Part shown: positions 16,998 to 26,873 of the stretch, piece after piece | Numbering within the stretch: position 1 is the stretch's first letter | Layout: every line of letters begins with the position of its first letter | NCBI RefSeq assembly: GCF_034931005.1 | Contig: NZ_JAYGIN010000009.1 | Location: 1 to 64,000, forward strand | DNA length: 64,000 nucleotides | Reading direction: 5' to 3' | Origin: Arcicella sp034931005 | GTDB taxonomy: Bacteria; Bacteroidota; Bacteroidia; Cytophagales; Spirosomataceae | Made by a program: the position numbers and the translations under genes | The notes under the pieces: model-generated | What the model was told of the DNA's origin: nothing | Seen by the model: the letters and a program-made list of their open reading frames with translations, nothing else | Databases searched by the model: none

Positions 16998-19900
16998 CTA
17001 ATTTTTAATTGCTCTTCTGATGTTTTTTGTAGTATCGGCTTTATTTTTCTTGAAAAGTCCATCTAAAACGCTCTTTTTCTGCTCTTCTAAAATCTTCTTT
17101 GCTCGGTCGGCAGCCGCTTTTTTGATGCTATCTACGGTAGTTTTTGCTTTCGCCTCAATAGCCACTTTTTCTTTTTGTATTCTTGCCTCAATTTCTGCTT
17201 TCTTGGCATTGGCTTCATGTAGCAAACGTTCCTTTTCAACTTGTAATTTGGCTTCAGCTTCCTTTTTTAAACGGTCAGCTTCTTCTAAAGCTTTTGTTTT
17301 GGCAGCATCAATCTGTGCTTTTGCTTCGGCAACAACGGCATCTTTTAGTGAATTGGCGGTGCTACTACCTTTAAAACCAAAAATAGGATTTTTCACCGTT
17401 CCAGCTAATGATAAATCAAACTTTACACGGTCGGTTCCTTGTAAAGTTTTACCCGTCCATTTCTGAAAAATATTACTAAATGCTTCGCCAGTTTTACCAG
17501 CTGGAACATCTAATACCAAAGCATAATTCATTGACCCAACCAAGCCATGACGACCCGATGCAGTGATTTTATAATCATCGAATTTAATATCGAAAGGTTT
17601 CACGCCAAATGTCCCATCAACGATTTCAAATTGCATTAAAAGATTATTTAATTTGGTATCTTTCAACTTGGATAATTTCGTGGTTTCTACTAATTTTTGC
17701 ACCAATGGATTATCCTGTGAGATTTCTCCTTTCAATATTTTCATCAATCCATCACCACTCAATGTATTGATTTTGGGCATCATATCCTGTCCTAATTCAC
17801 CATTAATTTTAAATTTTGAATTTACTCCACCAATCAAATATTGAGCTACTGGCATTAAGTATTTAACAATATTGAGGTGTTGATAGGCTTGTGTAATTTC
17901 TACGTTTTCAAGGTTAAGAGCAAAGTCAAATTTTGGATGTGCTAAATCAGCAGAATTATATGTCCCATTCGTAATAAAATTGCCTCCAAGCGATTGAAAC
18001 GCCACATTTTGCATTTTAACTGCTCCACTCCCAACGGTTAATAAACCCTTAATATTATTCATTTTCATATCATCATATAGCACCTCTCCTATTTCGGAAT
18101 CCATTACAAAATCAATATTTTTAGGAATTTCTACGACTTCCAAATTACTCGAATTTGTACCGCCTGATGTAGGAGTTGGACTACTTTTCATCCACTCATT
18201 TACATTGAATTTCTGTGATTTCAATTTCATTTTTCCTTTCAACGATTCATCATTAAGCACATAAGCAATATAATTTGAGAATGTTCCAGAAGCATTAAAA
18301 TCACTCGTCCCTAAATATCCACTCGAATTACTTACATTAATACTTTGTGGAGTAAAAGTCATATCAGCCGAAGTAACTTTAATGCCTTGTGGATAGGCTT
18401 TTGAAGCAAATTCTATTCCTTGAACTTTGGCTTTGCCATTGGTTGGCAGGTTGGTATAACGCTTCGCTTTTACGTCAGACATGGCTCCTTTCGTCGTGAT
18501 ATCGGCATCAATAATTCCCTTCAAAGTCATATCGGTTAAAGGATATATTTTGGTAATTTTTGTTAAATCAAGTTTGCCTTTTGCTCTAATGTCCCAATTG
18601 TAATTTTCAAAGTTTTGAATTATTCCATTTGCCGTAAAAGGCTCGCCATCAAGTACCATTCGGAGGTCTGCAATATTCAGTTTTGTAGAAGCCAAAGCTC
18701 CGTCTGTATTTAACAAGGTAGCTTTTACATTCAAATTCTGAATTGGTTCTGGAAATTTATCAGATTTGATAAACCCATTTGCCAAAGACATCACCGCATT
18801 TACTTGCGGAAATTGCTTCGTGAGGGTGTCATACGTTCCTTTCGCTTTTAAATTAATATCATACAAACCTCTCATTTCCAAGCCTTTCATCGGGAAAATC
18901 TGACTAATTTGGTGTAAATCTAATTTTGCCACAAGGTCAGCATCGATGAGTGATTTTTGTAGTCCTTTTATCAATATTTGCCCTTTAATTGGATTTGCTC
19001 CAAACTTTAAATCAATATTTCTAAAGTCTATTACGGTATTGTTTAGGTCATCCGTCATATTTTGGATATTCAAAGTAATATTAATATCTTTTACCGAAGT
19101 AGGCATTTCAGCATATTGAAACATTCCATTACGTATCTCTATTCCATTTGAAAATGAAGGAAATTTTGTGGCGTTTTTTGTTCCTTTTATTATTCCGCCT
19201 AAAACCACATTTCCATCCGCTTTTAAGTCTTTAAACTTATCCGTATAAATATTTGGCACTAAGGAAAGCAGATTTTTGAAGGTATTTTCGGGAGAAGAAT
19301 ACGTTAAATCCATGACAATATTAGAAGTGTCAGGTGTGGCTATTGAACCTGCAAAATTTAAAATCAAGTCATTGATTTTAAATACATTATCTTTAAATAT
19401 ATACGTTTTATGAACTTGGTCAATATGTATATTTATATCTGCGGATAGTTTTTTATCGTTTAAATAATTCGTTCCACCATACTCAATTATTGCGTTTTCA
19501 ATTTCTGTTTTGGTCACTAAATCATAAACATTGGCACTTATATCGCCAGAGCCTTCGTGAATAATATTTTTTAATGAAACATAAGCATCTTTCAAACGGT
19601 CATCATATACAATTTGTCCATTATTTATCTTCCAAGATTGAACGTTTACCTTAAAATTACTATTCTCCTTACTTTCTTCTTTTTGAACTTCCAATGAATC
19701 CGTTTTATAAATATCATAGTTTGAAGAACCATCTCGAAGCGTTTTTATCAGGATTTTGGGAGATTCTAATGCAATGGCATGAACGTCTATTTTATCGCCC
19801 GAAAGAATGGATTTCACATCAACGGAAACTAAAAACTCCTTTGCTTGAACAAGTGTATCTGCTCTAAATGGAGCATGACCAACTACTCCAAAATCAGATA

Positions 19901-20096
19901 ATGAAAGGGTTAATTCTGGAAAATGTTTAATTAACGAAATGTCAAAATTATTATAATAAACCTTCGCATTTATCTTCTTCGCAATCTCCTGATTAACTTT
20001 TGCTTGGATTTTATCTTTGAAAAAGTAAGGTACAGCAAGGACAATTCCTGCCATTAAAGCAATAATAGAGACGATAAGGATTAAGACTTTTTTCAT
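16998..20096 (-). CDS. AsmA family inner-membrane protein
   Basis: A 1032-residue protein with one N-terminal membrane anchor (ILIVSIIALMAGIVLAVPYF, about 5-24), followed by repeated beta-strand segments typical of AsmA/TamB-like lipid bridges (for example DINIHIDQVHKTYIF). A second AsmA core lies near 720-910. Residues about 930-1020 are a highly charged Ala/Lys/Glu coiled coil, unusual for the family. AsmA-like proteins are thought to move phospholipids toward the outer membrane. The gene is downstream of tamB but separated from it by a terminator. Confidence 0.85.
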   Translation of the reverse strand: MKKVLILIVSIIALMAGIVLAVPYFFKDKIQAKVNQEIAKKINAKVYYNNFDISLIKHFPELTLSLSDFGVVGHAPFRADTLVQAKEFLVSVDVKSILSGDKIDVHAIALESPKILIKTLRDGSSNYDIYKTDSLEVQKEESKENSNFKVNVQSWKINNGQIVYDDRLKDAYVSLKNIIHEGSGDISANVYDLVTKTEIENAIIEYGGTNYLNDKKLSADINIHIDQVHKTYIFKDNVFKINDLILNFAGSIATPDTSNIVMDLTYSSPENTFKNLLSLVPNIYTDKFKDLKADGNVVLGGIIKGTKNATKFPSFSNGIEIRNGMFQYAEMPTSVKDINITLNIQNMTDDLNNTVIDFRNIDLKFGANPIKGQILIKGLQKSLIDADLVAKLDLHQISQIFPMKGLEMRGLYDINLKAKGTYDTLTKQFPQVNAVMSLANGFIKSDKFPEPIQNLNVKATLLNTDGALASTKLNIADLRMVLDGEPFTANGIIQNFENYNWDIRAKGKLDLTKITKIYPLTDMTLKGIIDADITTKGAMSDVKAKRYTNLPTNGKAKVQGIEFASKAYPQGIKVTSADMTFTPQSINVSNSSGYLGTSDFNASGTFSNYIAYVLNDESLKGKMKLKSQKFNVNEWMKSSPTPTSGGTNSSNLEVVEIPKNIDFVMDSEIGEVLYDDMKMNNIKGLLTVGSGAVKMQNVAFQSLGGNFITNGTYNSADLAHPKFDFALNLENVEITQAYQHLNIVKYLMPVAQYLIGGVNSKFKINGELGQDMMPKINTLSGDGLMKILKGEISQDNPLVQKLVETTKLSKLKDTKLNNLLMQFEIVDGTFGVKPFDIKFDDYKITASGRHGLVGSMNYALVLDVPAGKTGEAFSNIFQKWTGKTLQGTDRVKFDLSLAGTVKNPIFGFKGSSTANSLKDAVVAEAKAQIDAAKTKALEEADRLKKEAEAKLQVEKERLLHEANAKKAEIEARIQKEKVAIEAKAKTTVDSIKKAAADRAKKILEEQKKSVLDGLFKKNKADTTKNIRRAIKN

Positions 20097-20228
20097 TTAT
20101 ATTCTGAGGTTTGGCTATTGTAAGTAACGCTAAAGTTATATAAATTTTTGGTTCGATTATCGGATAAATTACATTTTTCAATATTCTGTATCTTAGTGTA
20201 TTTTCACTTCTAAAATACTAAAAACAAA

Positions 20229-20255
20229 AAGGTACATACCAAAAATATGTACCTT
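20229..20255 (-). terminator. Terminator after tamB
   Basis: AAGGTACATA and TATGTACCTT form a perfect 10-bp stem with a 7-nt A-rich loop. On the minus strand the T-rich tract follows. It separates tamB from the AsmA gene. Confidence 0.7.
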
Positions 20256-20282
20256 CTAATGATTTTTTTTATTGACATGGCC

Positions 20283-23200
20283 TTAAGGGCTGATAACCTC
20301 AGTAGATAAGTTTACTGGATTTTGCGTTTTTTTCCTTTCTGAAAACAAGTAATTAAAGCTTTTTGTGTAAAGAATACTTGCTCCACCCGCCGTAAAAGTT
20401 TGGCTGTTACTCAACGAACCAAGCCCTAAAGTGGTTTGTAAATTTCGGTTATACGTTTTCAATCGGAGGCTACCATCTCGGGTAATGTACCACTCCAAAG
20501 CCCAGTCTCCAATGAGTGATTGGGCGTTTGTTTGATTAGTCAAAGTAGTAAATCCGCCACTTCGAGTAATTCTGAAACGGTCATTGAAATTATAGGAAAG
20601 TCGAAGCTGGAGATTATTGATTAAGTCCTGATTCAAAGCCGTTCCATTCACTGAAAAATCGACATTTAGATTTGGGTCAATCTGTGAGAAAACGTTACTA
20701 ATTTGATTAGAAAGTAATTCAGAAAGGCTACTAACCAAGTTTATAGAAGCAAATGCCCCTGCGTTTTGTGGCAACATTGAGTTCAATAATAATACATTAC
20801 TCACCTGACGATTTAGCTCTTGTTCGTCCGTTCTAATTCTATTTTCAAAGGCAGTCACTCCCGAATTAAAATCTGGATTTTGAGGATAATCGTGCATTTT
20901 CATGTTGAAACTAATGGTAGGTTGCAACAATCTATCCTTTAAATTTATGGTCACATCCACAGGGTAACGACGCAAATATTCGGCTTTATTTCTGAACTCA
21001 TTTCCTCTTCGAGAAGTATCAATCACCGAACCCAAATAACTAAGATTTTGTGTATAAGTAGCCTGAATATCCACAATGGCTTCGTAAGGACTGCCAGACC
21101 ACGAAATTTTACTTCCTCGGTTGATATTAAACTTTTTGTTTAGGATATTTTGGAAGGTAAAAGTATAATCTCCACGCTCAATATTATAGTCGCCTGTCAT
21201 GTCAAAACCTCCACGAGTATCTACTTTTAGGTTAATTTTCCCCGACCCATTGGCACGCATAATATCGCCAGTCTGTTTATCAAATTGAACTTCTCCATAA
21301 GCATCAGGAGTCAATTCAAAATTGAAATCCATTTTAATTCCACTCGTGCTTACTTGTGAAACCGCCTGTTTTTTATCGACTGAATCTTTCTTAACAATCG
21401 CACTCAAAAACTCTATATCTTCTTGATTTCCAGCATCCTGAGCCTTATCAAGTGGAATATACAAACGTGTTCCTCTATCACTTCTCACGTCAGCATCAAT
21501 GCTCAAATTATCAAATGTCCCGCCTAAATTCAATCTTCCTGTTGCGTAAGCGGTTCCATAATACAAATCGTTGTCACGACGAACAGTGTTTAATATTTTA
21601 AAACGATTTAAGTCAGCCGCCAACTGAACGCTAAAAGTTTTGTCACCATCATAAAAAACGCTTCCTTTCAACGTTCCTTTATTTCCTTCGTCATCGGTAA
21701 GACGCAAAGCTTTCGCTCTAATTTCGTCAGGTTCAAAGGTGATTTTATCTTCAAAATTCAAGACCGCTTTTAAATAATCGAAGAATAAAGTCCCTCTTCT
21801 AATATCAATTGCTCCTTCAACAATTGGGTGCGAAGGTTTACCCGAAATTTTAAGTGTACCATCGGCAGTTCCACCCAATTTAGAGAATAATCCTTTGGTA
21901 AATGGCTCTAAAATCTGAAGATTGGTTTGGCTCAAAGTAGCTAATAACCCTAGAGAGTTATCGACATTTTTGGGGTCATAAATCCCCTGAACGGTCAAAA
22001 TTTTGGTGTTTAGACGTTCCAAAGAATAATCCAGATTTAAGAGTTGCCTTTCATTGTCAAAAACGCCATTTCCTGAGATATTTCCAATTAAAAAATCATC
22101 AACCGACAAGCCTTCTATCTTCAAATTACTCTCAGCATTGACATTTTTATAGATATTTTTCAATTCAACTTCTCCATTTACTAATCCCTTCAAATTCAAG
22201 GAAATTAGTGGTGCAAGGGTTTCTAATTTAAAGTTTTTTGCTCTAAATTTTAACGGTTTTAGAGAATCTTGAGAAACAACTCCATCCAATGAAACAAATT
22301 GCTCTAAATTATTGATAATCAAACCTTTTGAGGTCAATTCATTACCAACAATTGTCAATAAATTATCAGGGTTTACTGTCCAATTTTGGTCAAGCAATTT
22401 GAATTTTGAGCGTTTAAATTGCAATTCTAAACCATCTTGAATAAAACGTAAAGTTCCGTTCAAATTAGCTTTATTGGTTGTTCCAGACTGCTTTAATCCA
22501 CTCGTGAAAGCAATGCGGTCTTTCTCCCAAGAAGCTTCTGCTTCAAGGTCTTCAGTGGGAGCAAGAATATTCATTTTTTGATTTTTAGAATTCAAAATCA
22601 AGGATGCTAAAACTTCTGGATTATTGTAGAATTTAGAAGAATTGAGGTCAATTTCGGATTTATAAAAACGGTATTTATCACTCAATAAAAGCGTATCTAC
22701 TTTAGAACTGAGCGAGAAAACGGAGGTATTTCCGATGCCAAAAGAACCTTCAATTAAAGTCTTTTTAGAAACGTGTCCTTCGGGATAAACGAAAGCTAAA
22801 ACTGGGTCAAAATTCTTCAAAAAGAACTGATAATCAATGCTATAATTTGACGGAACGATTGGAGATTTCTTGGCATAATAAGCATTTCGAGTTGCTTCGT
22901 CACCTGTGAAGTAAATTTTATATTCTTCCACCAACGTTTTCAAATCTTTGATAGCTTGCGAGGGTTGAAATTTACCTGTAAAATTGACATTCACTAAATC
23001 GGATAAAAGTGCCAAACGACGTGCATTTTCATTGATTTCAGAAATAAGTTGCAAGGAATCAAGAACGATATTTTTCTTATCAAGTGTCAGATAAAAATTC
23101 AAGAAATTGGCTCTTCCAATCAAATTATCCAATTGTTTTCCTCTGAATTGTACGTCAAGAATGGTAGAAACTCGTAAATCTTCTTTAGAAAAATTAAGGT

Positions 23201-24836
23201 TTTTCAGATTGGCTTTTGAAAGTTTCCCCAATAAATCAACTTGGTCTTTTCCTTCTCGTAAATCCACTTTTCCGAACAAATCAAAAGTCAAATTGGTGTC
23301 TTTTACGGCTACTCTCCCATCAAATAACTCCTTTGAAAGCTTTCCATTAATATAAATATTTTTATAATTATAGCTGTTATAAGCAATTTGTTTTACCGTT
23401 CCATCAAAATCTAAAATTGCATCTTTGATTGATAAACCTTGTCCTTTTACTTTGCCAGAAAGCGTCAAATCGCCCAAAGTTCCAGCATCTTCAATGAGTT
23501 TTCCGAGTTTAAAATTATCTAATTTCAACGAGCCATCATACGAAGAGTTAGCAGAATTAGGTTTCAAAATCATGGCTAAATCGACATCGACTTTTCCTAA
23601 GTCTGACTCCATCAGACCTGTCGTTTTGAAATTGGAAGTCGTGCCTTTAAACGTTCCATCAAACATTACATGACCAAATTTTGCCAAAGTTGCCGTTGGC
23701 TCTTTTCCTATATACTTCTCTAAATCAGCCACTTGCACATACGATTTTCGCATTTTCAAGTCCATCATTGTTTTAGGAATATTCGGTAAACCTTTAAATG
23801 CAAAATCTCCTTTCAGCTTAGATTTTGTGCCAAAATACAAATCAAAATTTTGGAGTTTAAAGTCATTAACCGTTCCGTCAAATTTACCGTTGAGATAGTA
23901 CGTGTCTTTGTAATTGTACATATCATTCACGATACGAGCAATGTCACTCGCCACCACTACCGACGAATCGAAATCGGCTTGCATTCGTACTTTTGAATTC
24001 CAATATTTAAAATCCTTCTGACTTTTAAAGGACATTCTAATTTTATTTCTAACAACGGTATTATTGACTTTTAGCAATAAATCATCAAAACGCATTTGCG
24101 TATCTGAGATTAAGAAATTGGTTTTCAGCGTTTTAATTCTAAAATCAGAAAAACGGTCATACGCCCGCAAAACGGTATAAAATGCTACGGTATCACGAAT
24201 CAAGGTAAAATCTTTGAGGTGGGCGTTGAGGTCGTTTAGCGTAAAATGATAATGGTCGAAAGAACGGCGGTCGTTCATGTACGGCTCAGTTTCATCGTCC
24301 ATACGTAAAGTTCCATCTACAATATCAGCTTCTGAAATGATAAAAGGTGTTGGGGTAGATTTAGGTTTGGGTGTTGGCGAAGCAGCTAATTTATTAATTC
24401 TTCGGATAAATTCATCAATATTCAAATCACCGTTTTTATCAGTAACTAACTTAACCACAGGATGATACAAACGAACATAGTCTAAGCGAGTTTTGGTAGA
24501 ATCACCTTCTACTCCCAACAATGGAACGGTTAAATTCAACAATCTCCCAGCATCAAAATCAACATCAAGTTTTTCAATATCAAGCATTTGATGTCCTTGA
24601 TAATCCTTCACACGCACACCTTCGAGGGTGGCTTCATCAAAAAAACGAATGGTTACTTTATCAATTTCGATGGGATAACCCAGTTTTTGGGAAATAATTG
24701 GGGCATAATATTGAGCTAAACGAGTCTGAACGTAAGAATTACGAGCTAAAAAAACTACCAAAACTGCAAACAAAAGCAATCCTATAATTGAATATAAGAC
24801 AGTTTTTGTGAATATTTTGGATATTTTTATGAGCAT
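20283..24836 (-). CDS. tamB: TamB-domain translocation/assembly protein
   Basis: This 1517-residue protein has a single N-terminal membrane helix (SIIGLLLFAVLVVFLA, about 16-31) and then a very long run of beta strands. The C-terminal third carries the TamB domain (DUF490), including GGTADGTLKISGKPSHPIVEGAI, the MDFNFELTPDAYGEVQFD stretch and a C-terminal beta-rich end with LSYNFNDRFRITRSGG. TamB spans the periplasm and works with an Omp85 barrel or as a phospholipid conduit. No TamA-like Omp85 gene is adjacent. The upstream gap to tsaD holds the GxxExxY insertion. Confidence 0.93.
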   Translation of the reverse strand: MLIKISKIFTKTVLYSIIGLLLFAVLVVFLARNSYVQTRLAQYYAPIISQKLGYPIEIDKVTIRFFDEATLEGVRVKDYQGHQMLDIEKLDVDFDAGRLLNLTVPLLGVEGDSTKTRLDYVRLYHPVVKLVTDKNGDLNIDEFIRRINKLAASPTPKPKSTPTPFIISEADIVDGTLRMDDETEPYMNDRRSFDHYHFTLNDLNAHLKDFTLIRDTVAFYTVLRAYDRFSDFRIKTLKTNFLISDTQMRFDDLLLKVNNTVVRNKIRMSFKSQKDFKYWNSKVRMQADFDSSVVVASDIARIVNDMYNYKDTYYLNGKFDGTVNDFKLQNFDLYFGTKSKLKGDFAFKGLPNIPKTMMDLKMRKSYVQVADLEKYIGKEPTATLAKFGHVMFDGTFKGTTSNFKTTGLMESDLGKVDVDLAMILKPNSANSSYDGSLKLDNFKLGKLIEDAGTLGDLTLSGKVKGQGLSIKDAILDFDGTVKQIAYNSYNYKNIYINGKLSKELFDGRVAVKDTNLTFDLFGKVDLREGKDQVDLLGKLSKANLKNLNFSKEDLRVSTILDVQFRGKQLDNLIGRANFLNFYLTLDKKNIVLDSLQLISEINENARRLALLSDLVNVNFTGKFQPSQAIKDLKTLVEEYKIYFTGDEATRNAYYAKKSPIVPSNYSIDYQFFLKNFDPVLAFVYPEGHVSKKTLIEGSFGIGNTSVFSLSSKVDTLLLSDKYRFYKSEIDLNSSKFYNNPEVLASLILNSKNQKMNILAPTEDLEAEASWEKDRIAFTSGLKQSGTTNKANLNGTLRFIQDGLELQFKRSKFKLLDQNWTVNPDNLLTIVGNELTSKGLIINNLEQFVSLDGVVSQDSLKPLKFRAKNFKLETLAPLISLNLKGLVNGEVELKNIYKNVNAESNLKIEGLSVDDFLIGNISGNGVFDNERQLLNLDYSLERLNTKILTVQGIYDPKNVDNSLGLLATLSQTNLQILEPFTKGLFSKLGGTADGTLKISGKPSHPIVEGAIDIRRGTLFFDYLKAVLNFEDKITFEPDEIRAKALRLTDDEGNKGTLKGSVFYDGDKTFSVQLAADLNRFKILNTVRRDNDLYYGTAYATGRLNLGGTFDNLSIDADVRSDRGTRLYIPLDKAQDAGNQEDIEFLSAIVKKDSVDKKQAVSQVSTSGIKMDFNFELTPDAYGEVQFDKQTGDIMRANGSGKINLKVDTRGGFDMTGDYNIERGDYTFTFQNILNKKFNINRGSKISWSGSPYEAIVDIQATYTQNLSYLGSVIDTSRRGNEFRNKAEYLRRYPVDVTINLKDRLLQPTISFNMKMHDYPQNPDFNSGVTAFENRIRTDEQELNRQVSNVLLLNSMLPQNAGAFASINLVSSLSELLSNQISNVFSQIDPNLNVDFSVNGTALNQDLINNLQLRLSYNFNDRFRITRSGGFTTLTNQTNAQSLIGDWALEWYITRDGSLRLKTYNRNLQTTLGLGSLSNSQTFTAGGASILYTKSFNYLFSERKKTQNPVNLSTEVISP

Positions 24837-24866
24837 TTTTTTGGTTTTGGCACGCAGATGACGATT

Positions 24867-24910
24867 TAGACCACAGATTTAACAGATTATACTGATTATC
24901 ACTGATTTTT
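24867..24910. repeat. Left inverted end of the GxxExxY repeat element
   Basis: TAGACCACAGATTTAACAGA and the following bases are a degenerate inverted copy of the repeat at 24985-25040. Together they bracket the decayed gene fragment at 24908-24955. Confidence 0.65.
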
Positions 24911-24955
24911 TAAAAGTGATTCTGATAAAGATTTTTTGTGGTCATTTGTAAAAAT
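24908..24955 (-). pseudogene. C-terminal remnant of a second GxxExxY gene
   Basis: Read on the minus strand, this stretch encodes IFTNDHKKSLSESLL, which matches the C-terminus of the intact neighbour (IFTNDRKKSLSKSS). Only the 3' end remains. The rest is lost, consistent with deletion after a tandem duplication or double insertion. Confidence 0.7.
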
Positions 24956-24984
24956 TTCATTCTGCTGATTTATGATAAGTCTAC

Positions 24985-25040
24985 ATTTCAAATCTTAATC
25001 AGCGAAAATCTGTTCAATCCGTAACATCAGTGGTCTATTT
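24985..25040. repeat. Direct repeat copy 1 flanking the GxxExxY gene
   Basis: About 55 bp, ending CAGTGGTCTATTT. It is nearly identical to the copy at 25473-25528 on the other side of the intact gene (about five differences). Confidence 0.85.
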
Positions 25041-25061
25041 CATAAAGGTTAACAGATTGTG

Positions 25062-25472
25062 TCAAGATGATTTTGATAACGATTTTTTTCGGTCATTTGT
25101 AAATATTTTTCTTCTTATCTGAGGTTTTAACCCAAAGTTTAATAGTAATCCAACTTCCATAGCCGTTGCTTTCAAATAATTTAGTAGTTGAGCTTCATGT
25201 TTTTCCTCAAGTCCATTTGAAGATTTCAGTTCCAAAATTACTAACTCATTAACAACCATATCTGCATAATAATCGCCTACCTGTTTTCCTTGAAAAAATA
25301 CCTTTATTTGCTTTTGTGGTTCTACTTTAAACCCTCTTGACATTAATTCAAGGTAAAGCGAGTTTTGATATACCTTTTCAAGAAAACCATAACCTAACTC
25401 ATTATAAACAAAGTAAAAGGCATTGATAATTTCATCTGTTATTTCTTGATGTAGTAAGTCTGTATTTTCCAT
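25062..25472 (-). CDS. GxxExxY protein
   Basis: A 136-residue protein starting at ATG (MENTDLLHQEITDEII). The family signature is GYGFLEKVYQNSL, giving G-x-x-E-x-x-Y at about residues 29-35, and the middle part has D...ELKS (DMVVNELVILELKSSNG), which resembles a PD-(D/E)xK nuclease core. Function is not established. The gene sits between two near-identical repeats in the tamB-tsaD gap, with a decayed copy beside it, so it behaves as cargo of a repeat element. The upstream TTG at 25478 is rejected as start. Confidence 0.88.
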   Translation of the reverse strand: MENTDLLHQEITDEIINAFYFVYNELGYGFLEKVYQNSLYLELMSRGFKVEPQKQIKVFFQGKQVGDYYADMVVNELVILELKSSNGLEEKHEAQLLNYLKATAMEVGLLLNFGLKPQIRRKIFTNDRKKSLSKSS

Positions 25473-25528
25473 TTTCAAATCTTAATCGGTGAAAATCTGT
25501 TTAATCCGTAACATCAGTGGTCTATTTT
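25473..25528. repeat. Direct repeat copy 2 flanking the GxxExxY gene
   Basis: The repeat begins directly before the GxxExxY start codon and ends just before the tsaD -7 box, so it provides 5' sequence to both divergent genes. It differs from copy 1 at only a few positions. Confidence 0.85.
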
Positions 25529-25542
25529 GTGAAGCCATTAAT

Positions 25543-25550
25543 TATCTTTG
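25543..25550 (+). promoter_or_regulatory. -7 box TATCTTTG of tsaD
   Basis: An exact TAnnTTTG box ends 4 bp before the tsaD ATG, so the transcript would start at or next to the start codon (leaderless or nearly so). Confidence 0.65.
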
Positions 25551-25554
25551 CACC

Positions 25555-26553
25555 ATGACTATTTTAGCAATCGAATCTTCTTGTGATGACAGCTCAGCAG
25601 CTGTAATTATCAACGGCAAACTTTGTTCCAACATTGTGGCAAGTCAGGCTATTCACACAAAATGGGGAGGTGTTGTTCCCGAATTAGCAAGTCGGGCTCA
25701 TCAGCAACATATTGTCCCTGTTGTGGCAGAAGCCCTCGAAAAAGCAAATATAACCAAAAACGACCTAAACGCCATTGCTTTTACTCGTGGCCCTGGTCTT
25801 TTAGGCTCTCTTTTGGTAGGAACTTCCTTTGCCAAAGCTCTTGCGATGGGGTTGAATATTCCTTTGATTGATGTTCACCACATGCAAGCCCACGTTTTGG
25901 CTCATTTTATTGATGAACCAAAACCAAATTTCCCATTTTTATGTCTCACCGTTAGTGGTGGACATACACAAATTGTTTTTGTTCGTTCAGCTTTAGATAT
26001 GGAAATTATCGGCGAAACCCAAGATGATGCCGTAGGTGAAGCGTTTGACAAAACAGCGAAATTGCTCAATCTTCCGTACCCTGGAGGACCTCTAATTGAT
26101 AAATATGCCAAAGAAGGAAATCCAAATCGCTTTGAATTTCCGATGGTAGAAATGCCCGCTTTAAACTTTTCTTTCTCTGGAATCAAAACGGCATTTTTAT
26201 ATTTCTTGCAAAAGGAAACGAAGAAAAATGCAAATTTCATTGAAGAAAACTTAGCCGATATTTGTGCTTCGATGCAAAATACTTTGATAAAAATCCTATT
26301 ACAAAAACTAAGAAAAGCTTCAAGACAATATAAAATCAAGGAAATTGCTATTGCAGGTGGTGTTTCTGCCAATTCTGGATTAAGGGCTGAATTACAAAAA
26401 TTAGGCGAAACCGAAAATTGGAATGTTTATATTCCTGCTTTTCAATATTGCACCGACAATGCAGGTATGATTGCGATGGCGGCACATTTCAAAGCTGAGG
26501 AAAAAATATTTTGTACTCAAGATGTCAGTCCATTGCCAAGAATGGCTTGGTAG
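25555..26553 (+). CDS. tsaD: tRNA N6-adenosine threonylcarbamoyltransferase TsaD
   Basis: The start at MTILAIESSCDDSSA gives 332 residues, the usual length. Metal-binding His109 and His113 lie in HHMQAH, and the ASKHA-fold motifs SGGHTQ, FDKTAK and AIAGGVSAN are present. With TsaB and TsaE it makes t6A37 on ANN-decoding tRNAs. The partner genes are not in the window. The 22-residue upstream extension falls inside the repeat at 25473 and is rejected. Confidence 0.97.
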   Translation: MTILAIESSCDDSSAAVIINGKLCSNIVASQAIHTKWGGVVPELASRAHQQHIVPVVAEALEKANITKNDLNAIAFTRGPGLLGSLLVGTSFAKALAMGLNIPLIDVHHMQAHVLAHFIDEPKPNFPFLCLTVSGGHTQIVFVRSALDMEIIGETQDDAVGEAFDKTAKLLNLPYPGGPLIDKYAKEGNPNRFEFPMVEMPALNFSFSGIKTAFLYFLQKETKKNANFIEENLADICASMQNTLIKILLQKLRKASRQYKIKEIAIAGGVSANSGLRAELQKLGETENWNVYIPAFQYCTDNAGMIAMAAHFKAEEKIFCTQDVSPLPRMAW

Positions 26554-26873
26554 TTTTTACATGATGAATTTCTGGTTGTCTGTACCATGACTTCAGGATT
26601 AAAATATTTTAAGATTGTTTATCAGAAAAACTCATTTCCCAAATCATAAAATGCTTCAATCCTAAAAATCACGGTTCAGATAAGACCATAAGTAATACCA
26701 TAAAATAAAAAATGCCTAAATAATTCTTCTCTCATTGAATTTTATCGTAAGAACTCACGTTTTTTAATTAACTTTAATACTATTTCTCAATAATTTTATT
26801 GTTCGATTATCAGTAAATATCATATCAGTAACAACAAATTGATAATCCCTTACAAACTATAACTCATAATAAA
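26554..26873. other. Intergenic gap with an imperfect inverted repeat
   Basis: Within this 320-bp gap, 26574-26687 forms an imperfect inverted repeat. The left arm has CTGTACCATGACTTCAGGAT, and the right arm has the reverse complement of CTGAACCGTGATTTTTAGGA. The remaining 180 bp before the TTG start of the mutase gene is AT-rich with no clear promoter box. Confidence 0.6.

Noticed and set aside
16998..24836. One continuous AsmA/TamB operon
   Set aside because: A perfect-stem terminator lies in the 186-bp gap between the two genes, so they are probably separate units.
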